From Rhabdonatronobacter sediminivivens (lineage in GTDB: Bacteria > Pseudomonadota > Alphaproteobacteria > Rhodobacterales > Rhodobacteraceae): 64,000 bases of DNA. The position numbers were made by a program, and so were the translations under genes. How positions within the stretch are numbered: position 1 is the first letter of the stretch; every line of letters begins with the position of its first letter. Below the pieces are notes generated by a model. That model saw only the letters and a list, made by a program, of their open reading frames with translations. It was not told where the DNA came from and ran no database searches. The stretch lies in contig NZ_JACBXS010000003.1 in NCBI RefSeq assembly GCF_013415485.1, positions 1-64,000 on the forward strand, written 5' to 3'. This document shows positions 35,017-44,551 of the stretch, piece after piece.

Positions 35017-36309
35017 TCAGTTCAGGCAGGCCGGTTCGATGTCGTTCTCGGCGGCGAAGGCAAGGCTGTCCTCCATCACCATTTCCATGATCAGCTCACG
35101 GTCGGGTTCGATCCAGTCGGTGATCAGGTTCCATTCCTGGGCGCTGGCGTCCCACTGCTGGATCATGGCCTGGCCCGAACCGCCGTGGTTCTGGCAGCTG
35201 ACCTCGAACGGGGGGCCGAAGTCGGGCAGACCCAGTTCGGCCATGCGCTCTTCGGTGATGACCAGATTGGCCATGCCGTCGCGCATCATCGCCGGGGTGA
35301 TGTTGGCCACACCGTGGATTTCCTGCGCGGTGCGCGCGGCCTCGACCGCCAGCATCGCGGCATACATCCCGCGCGAATAGAGCACGGTGCCGACCTCATC
35401 GCCGGTGCCCGCAGCAAGGCCGCGGTCATAGACGTATTCCTGCAGGTCGTCATAGACCGGATAGTCCGTGCCCGTCCCGTGCATTGCCAGCGCCTTGTAG
35501 CCATCCGCGCCCATCCCGGCGGGCAGCACGTCCTGCTGCGAGCCCGACCACCAGACGCCGATGAAGTTCTCCATCGGGAAGCGGATATTCGCGGCTTCCT
35601 GCACGGCGGTGGAGTTCATCACCCCCCAGCCCCACATGATGACATAGTCAGGACGTTCGCGGCGGATCTGCAGCCACTGGCTGCCCTGCTCCTGGCCGGG
35701 GCTGTCCACACCGATGGTCAGCAACTCATAGCCCAGGCGCTCGGACAGGCGGGTCAGCGTTGGGATCGGCTCGCGCCCATAGGCCGAGTTGTGGTAGAGC
35801 AGCACGATCTTCTTGTCGTCCAGGCTGCCCTCGTTTTCATCCAGCAGGTAGTTGATGATCACGCTGGCCCCGTCCCAGTAGTTGGCCGGGTAGTTGAAGG
35901 TCCAGTTGAAGACCTCGCCATTCACGGCCGAGGTGCGCCCGTAGCCCATGGAATGGATCGGGATCTCGTCGCGTGCGGCGCGCGGGATGATCTGATAGGT
36001 GATGCCCGTGGACAGCGGCTGCAGCACCAGCGGGTTTTCGCCGCGCAGCGCCTGGTAGCATTCCACGCCCCGCTCGGTGTTATAGGCGGTCTCGCATTCG
36101 CTGTAGCGGATGGGCACGCCACCGATGCCGCCGTCCCGCTCGTTGATCAGCGTGAAGTAATCGGCATAGCCATCGGCGAAGGGGATGCCGCCGGCAGCGA
36201 AGGGGCCGGTGCGATAGCTCATGTTGGGGAAGAACAGCGACTCGGCGATGGCCGGGGCTGCGGCGGTCATGGTGACCGCAAGGGCTGCGGTCAGTCTTGT
36301 CATCTTCAT
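35017..36309 (-). CDS. livJ: ABC transporter substrate-binding protein (branched-chain type)
   Basis: Periplasmic receptor for the importer. 430 residues; signal peptide MKMTRLTAALAVTMTAAAPAIA; start 36309 follows GGAGGAGACACC (minus). Periplasmic-binding-protein type I fold: SYRTGPFAAGGIPFADGYADYF, LQPLSTGITYQIIPRAARDE, VLLYHNSAYGREPIPTL. The 74-base gap to livM is larger than others in this operon. Ligand not inferable. Confidence 0.9.
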   Translation of the reverse strand: MKMTRLTAALAVTMTAAAPAIAESLFFPNMSYRTGPFAAGGIPFADGYADYFTLINERDGGIGGVPIRYSECETAYNTERGVECYQALRGENPLVLQPLSTGITYQIIPRAARDEIPIHSMGYGRTSAVNGEVFNWTFNYPANYWDGASVIINYLLDENEGSLDDKKIVLLYHNSAYGREPIPTLTRLSERLGYELLTIGVDSPGQEQGSQWLQIRRERPDYVIMWGWGVMNSTAVQEAANIRFPMENFIGVWWSGSQQDVLPAGMGADGYKALAMHGTGTDYPVYDDLQEYVYDRGLAAGTGDEVGTVLYSRGMYAAMLAVEAARTAQEIHGVANITPAMMRDGMANLVITEERMAELGLPDFGPPFEVSCQNHGGSGQAMIQQWDASAQEWNLITDWIEPDRELIMEMVMEDSLAFAAENDIEPACLN

Positions 36310-36383
36310 TGGTGTCTCCTCCCACATTGGATGACGGTGATTGATGCGCCCACTACCCCGGGCGCCGGGTCGTCGCCGCACCC

Positions 36384-37460
36384 TCAATAGGGGAACGGCC
36401 AGAGCCGAAGCTTCTCCTTGATCGTACGCCACAGCGCGGCGATCCCGTGCGGCTCCATGATCAGGGTCACGATGATCAGCGCGCCGATGATCATGATCTC
36501 CAGATGCGCGGCCAGATCGGTGGCCCAGCCAAGGTTGTCGACCAGCATGATCTTGAGCAGCACCGGCCCGGCGATCAGGAAGAACGCCCCGGCAAAGGCG
36601 CCAAAGATTGACCCCAGCCCGCCAATGATGACCATGAACAGAACCAGGAAGGACTTGTCGATCCCGAAGGCCTCGCCCGCTTCGGCCGCACCCAGGTAGA
36701 CGGCGAACAGCAGCGCGCCCGCGACACCGATATAGAACGAGGACACGGCAAAGGCGGTGAGCTTCGACCAGAGCGGGTTGACGCCGATGATCTCGGCCGC
36801 GATGTCCATGTCTCGGATCGCCATCCACTGACGCCCGAGGGTGCCGCGCGTCAGGTTGCGCGCCAGCCACGCCAGCGCCACCAGGAATACCAGGCAGATC
36901 ATGTACATCGACAGCGCACTGGCCGAGGCGCCGGTCACCGGGATGCCGAACACCGTCCGCGTGGGCGCCGAGATCATGCCCGTGGGCGAGTAGTTGAAGA
37001 ACCAGGGCGTCCGCGTGAACAGCCAGATCAGGAAGAACTGCGCCGCCAGCGTTGCCACCGCCAGGTAGAAGCCCTTGATCCGCAGCGAGGGCAGGCCGAA
37101 GAGCACCCCCACCCCGGCGGTGACAAGCCCCGACAGCAGGATCACGAAGATGATGTTCAGGTCCGGAAACCCGGTCATCAGCTTGTAGCTGGCATAGGCC
37201 CCCACCGCCATGAACCCGCCGGTGCCAAGGCTGAGCTGCCCGCAATAGCCGATCAGGATGTTCAGCCCCAGCGCCGCGATGGTATAGATCAGGAACGGAA
37301 CCACCAGCGCGTTGGTCCAGTAGTCGTTCAGGATCAGCGGCATGACCAGGAAGGCGACGCCCAGCACGAAGTAATAACCATAGCGATCGAACCGGATCGG
37401 AAAGGTCTGGTTGTCAGAGGTGTAGGACGTCTTGAAATCGCCCGCTTCACGGTAAAGCAT
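36384..37460 (-). CDS. livM: Branched-chain-type ABC transporter permease
   Basis: 358 residues with about nine to ten membrane helices. LivM-family blocks: ALGLNILIGYCGQLSLGTGGFMAVGAYASY and ARNLTRGTLGRQWMAIRDMDIAAEIIGVNP (EAA-type coupling loop contacting the ATPases). It follows livH by three bases. Confidence 0.93.
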   Translation of the reverse strand: MLYREAGDFKTSYTSDNQTFPIRFDRYGYYFVLGVAFLVMPLILNDYWTNALVVPFLIYTIAALGLNILIGYCGQLSLGTGGFMAVGAYASYKLMTGFPDLNIIFVILLSGLVTAGVGVLFGLPSLRIKGFYLAVATLAAQFFLIWLFTRTPWFFNYSPTGMISAPTRTVFGIPVTGASASALSMYMICLVFLVALAWLARNLTRGTLGRQWMAIRDMDIAAEIIGVNPLWSKLTAFAVSSFYIGVAGALLFAVYLGAAEAGEAFGIDKSFLVLFMVIIGGLGSIFGAFAGAFFLIAGPVLLKIMLVDNLGWATDLAAHLEIMIIGALIIVTLIMEPHGIAALWRTIKEKLRLWPFPY

Positions 37461-37463
37461 GGA

Positions 37464-38450
37464 TCAGACCCTTTCGATGATCTTTTCGCCGAACAGCCCC
37501 TGCGGGCGGAACAGCAGGAACACCAGCGCCAGCATGTAGGCGAACCAGTTCTCGGTGGCGCCACCGATCAGCGGTCCCATGAAAAAATCGAACAGCTTCT
37601 CGCCCACGCCGATGATCAATCCGCCGACAATCGCCCCGGGGATCGAGGTGAAGCCGCCCAGGATCAGCACCGGCAGTGCCTTGAGCGCGATCAGCGACAG
37701 CGAGAACTGCACCCCCGATTTTGCGCCCCACATCATGCCCGCGACCAGTGCCACGATCCCCGCCAGCGACCACACCAGCACCCAGATGAAGCGCAGCGAA
37801 ATGCCGACCGACAGGGCCGCCTGGTGGTCATCGGCCACCGCACGCAGCGCACGGCCCTGCTTTGTGTATTGCGAGAATACCACCAGCGCGCCCACCAGAA
37901 TGGCAGCGATCAGCGCGGCCCACAGCTCCAGCGTGTCCATGTAGAAGCCGTAGCCGAACCAGTTGAACGTGGTCTCGTCCACCGCCAGCGACATGCCCTG
38001 CGGGATACCCACGTCCAGCCGCTTGACCTCGGCCCCCCACATCAGATCGCCCAGACCTTCGAGGAAATAGGCAAGGCCGATGGTGGCCATGAACAGGATG
38101 ATGGGCTCCTGGTTGACCAGGTGGCGGAAGATGTAGCGCTCGACCAGCCAGGCAAACACGATCATGACCACAACGGTCCCGGCGATGGCAGCAAGCGTCG
38201 GAAGCGTGAAGCCGAAATAGTGCAGCCGCGTGCCGAAGATCGCGTTGATCAGATGTGCGAACGGTATCTGCCCGCTTTGCAGCCCCACAAGCGTCAGCGC
38301 GGCAAAAAGCGCCATGACCCCCTGGCTGAAGTTGAAGATCCCGCTGGCCTTGAAGATCAGCACGAAACCCAGCGCCACCAGGGCATACATGACCCCGGCC
38401 GTCAGGCCATTGGCGGCTGCCTCCATGGCAAAAAGTAGCGTGTCAGGCAT
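37464..38450 (-). CDS. livH: Branched-chain-type ABC transporter permease
   Basis: 328 residues with about eight helices. ANGLTAGVMYALVALGFVLIFKASGIFNFSQG at the N-terminus and GRALRAVADDHQAALSVGI as coupling loop. Start at 38450 (MPDTLLFAMEAA) has a weak G-rich ribosome site; an upstream in-frame ATG at 38471 is an alternative. Operon member. Confidence 0.92.
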   Translation of the reverse strand: MPDTLLFAMEAAANGLTAGVMYALVALGFVLIFKASGIFNFSQGVMALFAALTLVGLQSGQIPFAHLINAIFGTRLHYFGFTLPTLAAIAGTVVVMIVFAWLVERYIFRHLVNQEPIILFMATIGLAYFLEGLGDLMWGAEVKRLDVGIPQGMSLAVDETTFNWFGYGFYMDTLELWAALIAAILVGALVVFSQYTKQGRALRAVADDHQAALSVGISLRFIWVLVWSLAGIVALVAGMMWGAKSGVQFSLSLIALKALPVLILGGFTSIPGAIVGGLIIGVGEKLFDFFMGPLIGGATENWFAYMLALVFLLFRPQGLFGEKIIERV

Positions 38451-38485
38451 GTCTGCCCCCCCGATAAACAACTGTTGCGGCGCGT

Positions 38486-39310
38486 TTAGTCATCGGTCAC
38501 CCCCAGATAGGCCTTGATGACCTCTTCGTTGTTGCGCACCTCGTCCGGGGTGCCGTCGCCGATCTTCTTGCCGTAATCCATCACCACCACCCGGTCGGAC
38601 AGGTCCATGACCACGCCCATGTCATGTTCGATCAGGACGATGGTGGTGCCGAATTCGTCATTCACATCCAGGATGAAGCGGCACATGTCCTCCTTCTCCT
38701 CGACATTCATGCCGGCCATGGGTTCATCCAGCAGCAGGATCGACGGCTCGGCCGCCAATGCGCGGGCCAGCTCCACCCGCTTCTTCAGGCCGTAAGGCAG
38801 GCGGGCAACCGGGGTCTTGCGGATGTGCTGGATCTCCAGGAAGTCGATGACCTTTTCAACCTTCTCGCGGTTTTCTTCCTCTTCCTTCTGGGCCTTGCCC
38901 CACCACATGGCCTGCTGGAAGATGTTGGCCTTCATGTGGTTGAGCCGCCCGGTCATGATGTTATCCAGCACGCTCATGCCTTCGAAAAGCGCGATGTTCT
39001 GGAAAGTCCGGGCGATGCCGGTGCGGGCCACCTGATAGGGGCGCATCCGCGGGCGGCGATAGCCCTTGTAGATGACTTCGCCCTCCTGCGGGTTGTAGAA
39101 ACCAGAGATGACGTTGAGCATCGAGGACTTGCCCGCACCATTGGGGCCGATGATGGCGCGCACCTCGCCCCAGCGGATATCGAAGCTGATGTCCTTGATT
39201 GCCACCACGCCGCCGAAGCGCAGCGTGATGTTCTTCATTTCCATCGCCACACCGCCGATCTTGCGACCGTCAGCGGTGGTGTAGCCCTCATCCGGCTGGG
39301 TATCGAGCAT
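38486..39310 (-). CDS. livG: Branched-chain-type ABC transporter ATP-binding protein
   Basis: 274 residues. Walker A GPNGAGKSS (55-63), signature LPYGLKKRVELARAL (the LivG family commonly departs from LSGGQ), Walker B ILLLDEPMAGMN and H-loop IEHDMGVVM. Starts three bases after the small membrane protein gene, 35 bases before livH. Confidence 0.93.
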   Translation of the reverse strand: MLDTQPDEGYTTADGRKIGGVAMEMKNITLRFGGVVAIKDISFDIRWGEVRAIIGPNGAGKSSMLNVISGFYNPQEGEVIYKGYRRPRMRPYQVARTGIARTFQNIALFEGMSVLDNIMTGRLNHMKANIFQQAMWWGKAQKEEEENREKVEKVIDFLEIQHIRKTPVARLPYGLKKRVELARALAAEPSILLLDEPMAGMNVEEKEDMCRFILDVNDEFGTTIVLIEHDMGVVMDLSDRVVVMDYGKKIGDGTPDEVRNNEEVIKAYLGVTDD

Positions 39311-39313
39311 GGT

Positions 39314-39577
39314 TCAGAGCCTTCCGACAAGGCCGACGACCAACCCGTAGGCGATCATCGAGCCGATGATGTAATGGATCCGCGACAAGGGCAGGCCCGG
39401 CCAGATGCGCTGGATCGCAAGAATACCGAACGCGCCGGTGATGGAGCCGCTGATCGCGGGTTTCAGGAACTCGGGAAAGAATCGCACGATGGCGAAGGCC
39501 AGGATCAGACCGGCAACCGCAATGATGGCGGCAACGGGGTACTTTGGGCTTTCCTGGGGAAGCTGTGACTGGGTCAT
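39314..39577 (-). CDS. Small membrane protein of unknown function
   Basis: 87 residues with probably two or three helices (YPVAAIIAVAGLILAFAIVRF, ISGSITGAFGILAIQRIW, IHYIIGSMIAYGLVVGLVG). Overlaps the acyl-CoA synthetase stop by ATGA and precedes livG by three bases, so it is tightly built into the operon. No family recognised. Confidence 0.75.
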   Translation of the reverse strand: MTQSQLPQESPKYPVAAIIAVAGLILAFAIVRFFPEFLKPAISGSITGAFGILAIQRIWPGLPLSRIHYIIGSMIAYGLVVGLVGRL

Positions 39578-41541
39578 TCTGCGGCAATCCTCTGTTCGTT
39601 GCCGAAGACGCGCGCGTCACGGATTTCCAGCGTTGCCTTGATCCGACCCTTGCGCCCGTCCTCGTAGGTGACTTCGGTTTCAGTGTAGACACTGTCCTTG
39701 TCACCATAGAGGGCGTCAATCAGATCGGCGAACTTGTCCTCGACGATACGGCGGCGCACCTTGCGGGTGCGGGTCATTTCACCGTCATCGGCGTCCAGTT
39801 CCTTGTGCAGCACCAGAAAGCGGTGGATCTGGCAGCCCGAGAGCATCTTGTCCTGCGCCACGCTTTCGTTGACCTGCTCCACATGCTCCTGGATCGTATC
39901 CAGCACACGCTTCAGCCCCGCCAGTTCCTGATAGCTTGAATAGGCGATGTTGTTGCGCTCAGCCCAGCTGCCAACTGCGCCGAGGTCGATGTTGATGAAG
40001 GCCACACAGCGGTCGCGGTTGTTGCCGAAGACCACCGCTTCCAGGATATTGGGGAAGAACTTGAGCTTGTTTTCCACATATTTGGGCGCGAACATGCCGC
40101 CATCGGCCATCTTGCCCACATCCTTGGCGCGGTCGATGATGCGCAGATGCCCGGTGGCTTCCTCGAAGAACCCGGCATCCCCGGTGGCCACCCAACCTTC
40201 GGGGTCCTTGGTGTCACGCGTGCTGTCGGCGTTCTTGTAATATTCGACGAATGTGCCGGGTGAGCGGTAGTAAACCTCGCCATTCTCGGCGATCTTCACC
40301 TCCACGCCGGGGCTGGGCACGCCCACGGTATCGTTGCGAACCTCGCCATCGGGCTGCTGGGTGATGAAGACCGATGCTTCGGTCTGACCGTAAAGCTGTT
40401 TGAGGTTGATCCCCAGCGAGCGGTAGAACTCGAAGATCTCGGGGCCGATCGCCTCGCCCGCCGTGTAGGCCACGCGGATGCGGCGCAGGCCCAGCGTGTC
40501 CTTCAGCGGGCCATAGACCAGCAGGTTGCCCAGCGCGTATTTCAGCCGCGCGCCCATGCTCACCGGCTTGCCGTCCAGCAGCTTCGGCCCGACCTTGCGC
40601 GCATGGGCCATGAAATGGTGGAACAGGCGCTGCTTGATGGGGCTTGCGTCCTCCATGCGGATCATCACCGTGGTCAGCATGGTTTCAAAGATGCGCGGCG
40701 GGGCGAAGTAATAGGTGGGGCCGATCTCGCGCAGGTCGGTCATCATGGTCTGCGCCGATTCCGGACAGTTGACGCAGAACCCGGTCCAGTAGGCCTGCCC
40801 GATGGCAAAGATGAAATCGCCAACCCAGGCCATGGGCAGATAGGCCAGGATTTCATCACCCGGTTTCAGCTTGTCAAACTCGGACGAGGCGCGGGAGGTT
40901 TCGATGATGTTGCGGTTGCTGAGCACCACGCCCTTGGGCTTGCCCGTGGTGCCCGAGGTGTAGAGCATGACGCAAGTGTGGTCATAGGTCAGCTCGGCGG
41001 TGCGCTTGTCCAGCTTGGCGCCCAGGCGCTGCGCGGCGGCGCGGCCTTCGGTCTGCACATCCTCCAGCCAGTTCATGCGGCTGTGGTCGTATTTGCGCAT
41101 CCCGCGCTTGTCCAGGTAAAGGATCTGCTCGATGCAGGTGACAGTCTCCTGCACCTCGATGACCTTGTCCACCTGCTCCTGATCGCCGGCCACCACGAAG
41201 CGCGCGCCGCAATGGTCCAGCACATAGGCCATCTCTTCGGCGACCGCGTCCTGATAGAGCGGCACCGGGATCGCCCCCACCGATTGCGCGGCCACCATGG
41301 ACCAGTAGAGCGCGGGCCGGTTGCGGCCGATGATGGCCACATAGTCGCCCCGCTCCATGCCCAGCGCCAGAAAGCCCAGCGCCATGGCGCGGATTTCCTC
41401 GGCGGTTTCGGACCAGGTCCAGTGCTGCCAGATCCCGAATTCCTTTTCGCGATACGCGGTCTTTGCCCCGTAGCGGCTGGCATTGCGCGCCAGAAGCGCG
41501 GGGATCGAGCAGGGTGCATCCTGCGCGGGCGTGGTGCTCAC
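39574..41541 (-). CDS. Long-chain acyl-CoA synthetase (AMP-binding)
   Basis: 655 residues of the ANL superfamily. P-loop VMLYTSGTTGKPKG (192-205), GQTEASVFI and GWVATGDAGFFEEATGHLRI, a fatty-acid/bacterial ACSL-like architecture. First gene of the eight-gene minus-strand operon with the ABC importer and PaaK-like ligase. Substrate could be a fatty or aryl acid; the family alone does not decide. Confidence 0.9.
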   Translation of the reverse strand: MSTTPAQDAPCSIPALLARNASRYGAKTAYREKEFGIWQHWTWSETAEEIRAMALGFLALGMERGDYVAIIGRNRPALYWSMVAAQSVGAIPVPLYQDAVAEEMAYVLDHCGARFVVAGDQEQVDKVIEVQETVTCIEQILYLDKRGMRKYDHSRMNWLEDVQTEGRAAAQRLGAKLDKRTAELTYDHTCVMLYTSGTTGKPKGVVLSNRNIIETSRASSEFDKLKPGDEILAYLPMAWVGDFIFAIGQAYWTGFCVNCPESAQTMMTDLREIGPTYYFAPPRIFETMLTTVMIRMEDASPIKQRLFHHFMAHARKVGPKLLDGKPVSMGARLKYALGNLLVYGPLKDTLGLRRIRVAYTAGEAIGPEIFEFYRSLGINLKQLYGQTEASVFITQQPDGEVRNDTVGVPSPGVEVKIAENGEVYYRSPGTFVEYYKNADSTRDTKDPEGWVATGDAGFFEEATGHLRIIDRAKDVGKMADGGMFAPKYVENKLKFFPNILEAVVFGNNRDRCVAFINIDLGAVGSWAERNNIAYSSYQELAGLKRVLDTIQEHVEQVNESVAQDKMLSGCQIHRFLVLHKELDADDGEMTRTRKVRRRIVEDKFADLIDALYGDKDSVYTETEVTYEDGRKGRIKATLEIRDARVFGNEQRIAAE

Positions 41542-41750
41542 GGCGTCTGTCCTCCCGTCTTGCGCGGGCCTACCTCATAGCCCGGGCAGAATCGCCGGAT
41601 CACCGGCGCGTTGGCCTTGTCTTGCTGGGCAAGTATTGCTTCACTTTTGCCCAATCCTTTCGAATTGTAACAGGTGGCAATGGCAGCTTTCGCCAGGCGC
41701 ATGGGCAGGGTAAACCTGAACTCCCCGGGCGTGTTCAAAGGGAGGACAGC

Positions 41751-43673
41751 ATGCCGGAATTGGAGGATACGCGCTTTCGGCTGATGAATGCCGGGCTGAA
41801 CCTGATCCAGCAGGCCCTGTCGATCTTTGACAGCGACCTCAAGCTTGCCCTGTGCAACCACCGCTTCCAGGAGATGTTCGGCTTTCCCGATGACCTTGTC
41901 CAGCCCGGCGTCGCCTTTGAGGATATCATAAGCTATCTGGTGGATCGTGGCGAATACGGCCCGGTCAAGGACCGCGACGAAGCCATCCGCAGCCGGGTCG
42001 AGGCCGCGCGCGCCTTTGTGCCGCATTACATGGAGCGCCAGCGCGCCAACGGACGCTGGATTTCCGTCGAAGGCGCGCCGCTGCACCAGGGCGGCTGGGT
42101 CACAGTCTATACCGACATCACCGAGGTGCGGCTGCAGGAACAGCTTCTGCGCGCCCGCTCCGAGGAACTCTCGGGTGAGTTGCTGACCCATGCCGAACGC
42201 CTGGCCCAGGCTAACCGCGAGCTGGCCGCCACCAATGCAAGGCTGGAAGAAACCAAGCGCGAACTGACCGAGATGGAGGCCCGCACCCGGCTGACCACCG
42301 AGATGATGCCGGCCCATATCGCGCATATGGACAGGGACTACCGCTATACCTTTTCCAACCGGCGCCTGTCGGCGGTCATGCCCGGGCGTCCGCGCAACAT
42401 CATCGGCCTGCATGCCTCCGAGGCGCTGGGCGATGCCTTCGCCAGGATACGCCCCTCACTTGAGCGCGCATTGCGCGGAGAGGCGTCCGTCTACGAATTC
42501 ACCGACACCGAAAGCGGGCGTCGCATCCGCGTGGCCTTTACCCCGGACCAGATCGGCACCGGGCCAATCAATGGCATCTATATCCTGTCCATGGACGTGA
42601 CCGAGGAAACCCAGGCCCGCGCCGCCCTGGCCCAGACCCGCAAGCGGGAACTGGCCGCGCAGCTCTCATCGGGGCTGGCGCATGATTTCGGCAATCTGCT
42701 GACCATCATCCTCGGCCTGCAGGGCCGGATGCTGCGCGATACCGCACTGCCCCCGCGTCTGGCCGAGCTGGCCCGCTCCACCATGGCGGCGGCGCGGCGC
42801 GGCGGGGTGCTGCTGGACCGGATCGCCCAGATCTCGGGGCACCGCGAAATCCGCCCGGGGCCGACCGATCTGGAATCGCTTCTGGATGACCTGCACATGA
42901 TGGCCAGCCCCTCGCTGCCGGAAACGGTGCAGCTGCGCGTGCGGCTGGAAACCGCCCTGCCACCGCTGATGCTGGATGCGGGTGCGCTGCAGGACAGCCT
43001 GCTGAACCTGATCCTGAATGCCCGCGACGCGCTGGACGAAGGGGGCGGCGAAATCCGCCTGACCGCCCGCGCCGTGCAGGACACCTGGCTGGAAGTGACG
43101 GTCAAGGATACGGGCCCGGGCTTTTCCGAAACCGCCCTGTCCCATGGGTTGGAGCCGTTCTTTACCACCAAGGGCGGCGAGGGATCAGGCCTGGGTCTGG
43201 CGATGGTCTATGACCAGATCACGCTTTGCGGGGGTACCGTGCGGCTGTCCAACGGCGCGCAGGGCGGCGCCCGCGTCACGCTGCGCCTGCCCCTGCGCCG
43301 GGTCAGCACCAATGCCGCCCCGCAAATGGTGCTGCTGGTCGAAGACAGCACCGAAATTCGCGAATCCGTGCGCGAGATGTTGCGCAGCATGGGCCATAGC
43401 GTGATCGAGGCCACCAGTGCCGATGAAGCCATGCAACTGGCCGAACTGCCGGGGATCGAAATGGTGCTGAGCGATATCAACCTGCCTGGTGAAATGAGCG
43501 GGCTGGACCTGGCCCGCCACCTACGCATCCGCGGGCTCACACGTGCCGCGCTCATGACCTCGCTGCCGCCGGGGGACAGCCTGCGCCGCACCGCAGCCGC
43601 CGAATTCCCGGTGCTCGGAAAACCCTTCGGCCCTGCGGATCTGCAGACCTCGCTGCAAGAGGTCGCCGCATGA
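41751..43673 (+). CDS. Hybrid histidine kinase (PAS-PAS-HisKA-HATPase-REC)
   Basis: 640 residues, no membrane helix, so probably cytoplasmic. Two PAS-like domains (about 12-130 and 180-285), a coiled linker, phosphoacceptor H-box SSGLAHDFGNLLTII (His311), HATPase N-box LLNLILNARDAL and GEGSGLGLAM, then a C-terminal receiver (VLLVEDSTEIRESV, LSDINLPG). Start MPELEDTRFR at 41751 follows GGAGGACAGC. The downstream regulator overlaps by ATGA. Divergent from the acyl-CoA synthetase operon. Confidence 0.92.
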   Translation: MPELEDTRFRLMNAGLNLIQQALSIFDSDLKLALCNHRFQEMFGFPDDLVQPGVAFEDIISYLVDRGEYGPVKDRDEAIRSRVEAARAFVPHYMERQRANGRWISVEGAPLHQGGWVTVYTDITEVRLQEQLLRARSEELSGELLTHAERLAQANRELAATNARLEETKRELTEMEARTRLTTEMMPAHIAHMDRDYRYTFSNRRLSAVMPGRPRNIIGLHASEALGDAFARIRPSLERALRGEASVYEFTDTESGRRIRVAFTPDQIGTGPINGIYILSMDVTEETQARAALAQTRKRELAAQLSSGLAHDFGNLLTIILGLQGRMLRDTALPPRLAELARSTMAAARRGGVLLDRIAQISGHREIRPGPTDLESLLDDLHMMASPSLPETVQLRVRLETALPPLMLDAGALQDSLLNLILNARDALDEGGGEIRLTARAVQDTWLEVTVKDTGPGFSETALSHGLEPFFTTKGGEGSGLGLAMVYDQITLCGGTVRLSNGAQGGARVTLRLPLRRVSTNAAPQMVLLVEDSTEIRESVREMLRSMGHSVIEATSADEAMQLAELPGIEMVLSDINLPGEMSGLDLARHLRIRGLTRAALMTSLPPGDSLRRTAAAEFPVLGKPFGPADLQTSLQEVAA

Positions 43674-44377
43674 ACCAGCCCCATGTCGCGATCCTTGATG
43701 ATGAGCCCGAAATCCGCCAGATGCTGGCGCAGGCCCTGGGAGATGCCGGATTCCGCACCTCATGCTTTGCCCGCGCGACCGAGTTCGAAGCGGCGCTGAA
43801 ACACGCCACCCCTGATGTCTGCCTGGTGGATCTGGGCTTGCCGGACCGCGACGGGCTGGCACTTGTGCACCGGCTGGCGCTTGAATCGGGGGCAACCATC
43901 ATCATCATTTCGGGCCGGGCGCAGGTGCAGGACCGGGTCACCGGGCTGGAACTGGGCGCCGATGACTACATCATCAAACCCTTTGAACCCGCCGAGGTTG
44001 TTGCCCGCATCCGCGCGCGCCTGCGCCGCCCCGCCAGCTTCGCAGGCAGCGCCAGCGCCGAAACCGCCCGGTTCAACGGCTGGACCGCCCATTTCGACCG
44101 CTACATCCTGACCCGCAGCGACGGCGCCGAAATCCCCTTCAGCCATGCCGAGGGCGAGGTCCTGCGCCTGTTCCTGGAAAGCCCCAAGCGGCTGATCACC
44201 CGCACGCAGATGCAGGACTCCCTGGGCGGCGCGGCGGGCGAAAGCTTTGACCGGGCCATGGATGTGCGGATTTCACGCCTGCGCACCAAACTGGGCGAAG
44301 ACCCCCGAAACCCGCGCCTGATCAAGACCATCTACGGCGCGGGCTACATCTTTCTGGGCGATGTCACCTGGCATTAA
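43670..44377 (+). CDS. OmpR-family response regulator
   Basis: 235 residues: receiver domain with phospho-acceptor Asp54 (CLVDLGLPDRDG; acidic pocket Asp10, Asp11) and a winged-helix DNA-binding domain (SRLRTKLGEDPRNPRLIKTIYGAGYIF). Coupled to the hybrid kinase. It may regulate the divergent transport operon; that is context only. Confidence 0.93.
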   Translation: MNQPHVAILDDEPEIRQMLAQALGDAGFRTSCFARATEFEAALKHATPDVCLVDLGLPDRDGLALVHRLALESGATIIIISGRAQVQDRVTGLELGADDYIIKPFEPAEVVARIRARLRRPASFAGSASAETARFNGWTAHFDRYILTRSDGAEIPFSHAEGEVLRLFLESPKRLITRTQMQDSLGGAAGESFDRAMDVRISRLRTKLGEDPRNPRLIKTIYGAGYIFLGDVTWH

Positions 44378-44468
44378 AGTCGGCCACCCGCAAATGATGA
44401 CCGGATCCGGGTTTTCCGCGATGCGCGCCCAGAGGGTCAGCGCGGATCATGGGACACAAGATGCTCTG

Positions 44469-44544
44469 GCGCGCGCAGCCTCCGTCCGGGCTGCGCGCAA
44501 GGGTGGGTGGGTGGGCGCGCGGCCCGGACGGAGGCTGCGCGCGC
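44469..44544. repeat. Intergenic hairpin element D (23-bp stem, perfect G4 loop)
   Basis: Arms 44469-44491 and 44522-44544 are perfect complements over 23 bases. The loop (44492-44521) has GCGCGC on the left and GCGCGC on the right around GGGTGGGTGGGTGGG (44501-44515), four GGG runs with single-T spacers, the strongest class of quadruplex motif. Between convergent response regulator and phhB. Confidence 0.88.
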
Positions 44545-44551
44545 TTCCACC

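Noticed and set aside
38486..39310. Non-canonical ABC signature LPYGLKKR in LivG.
   Set aside because: LivG proteins commonly depart from LSGGQ here; Walker motifs are intact, so this is not a defect.
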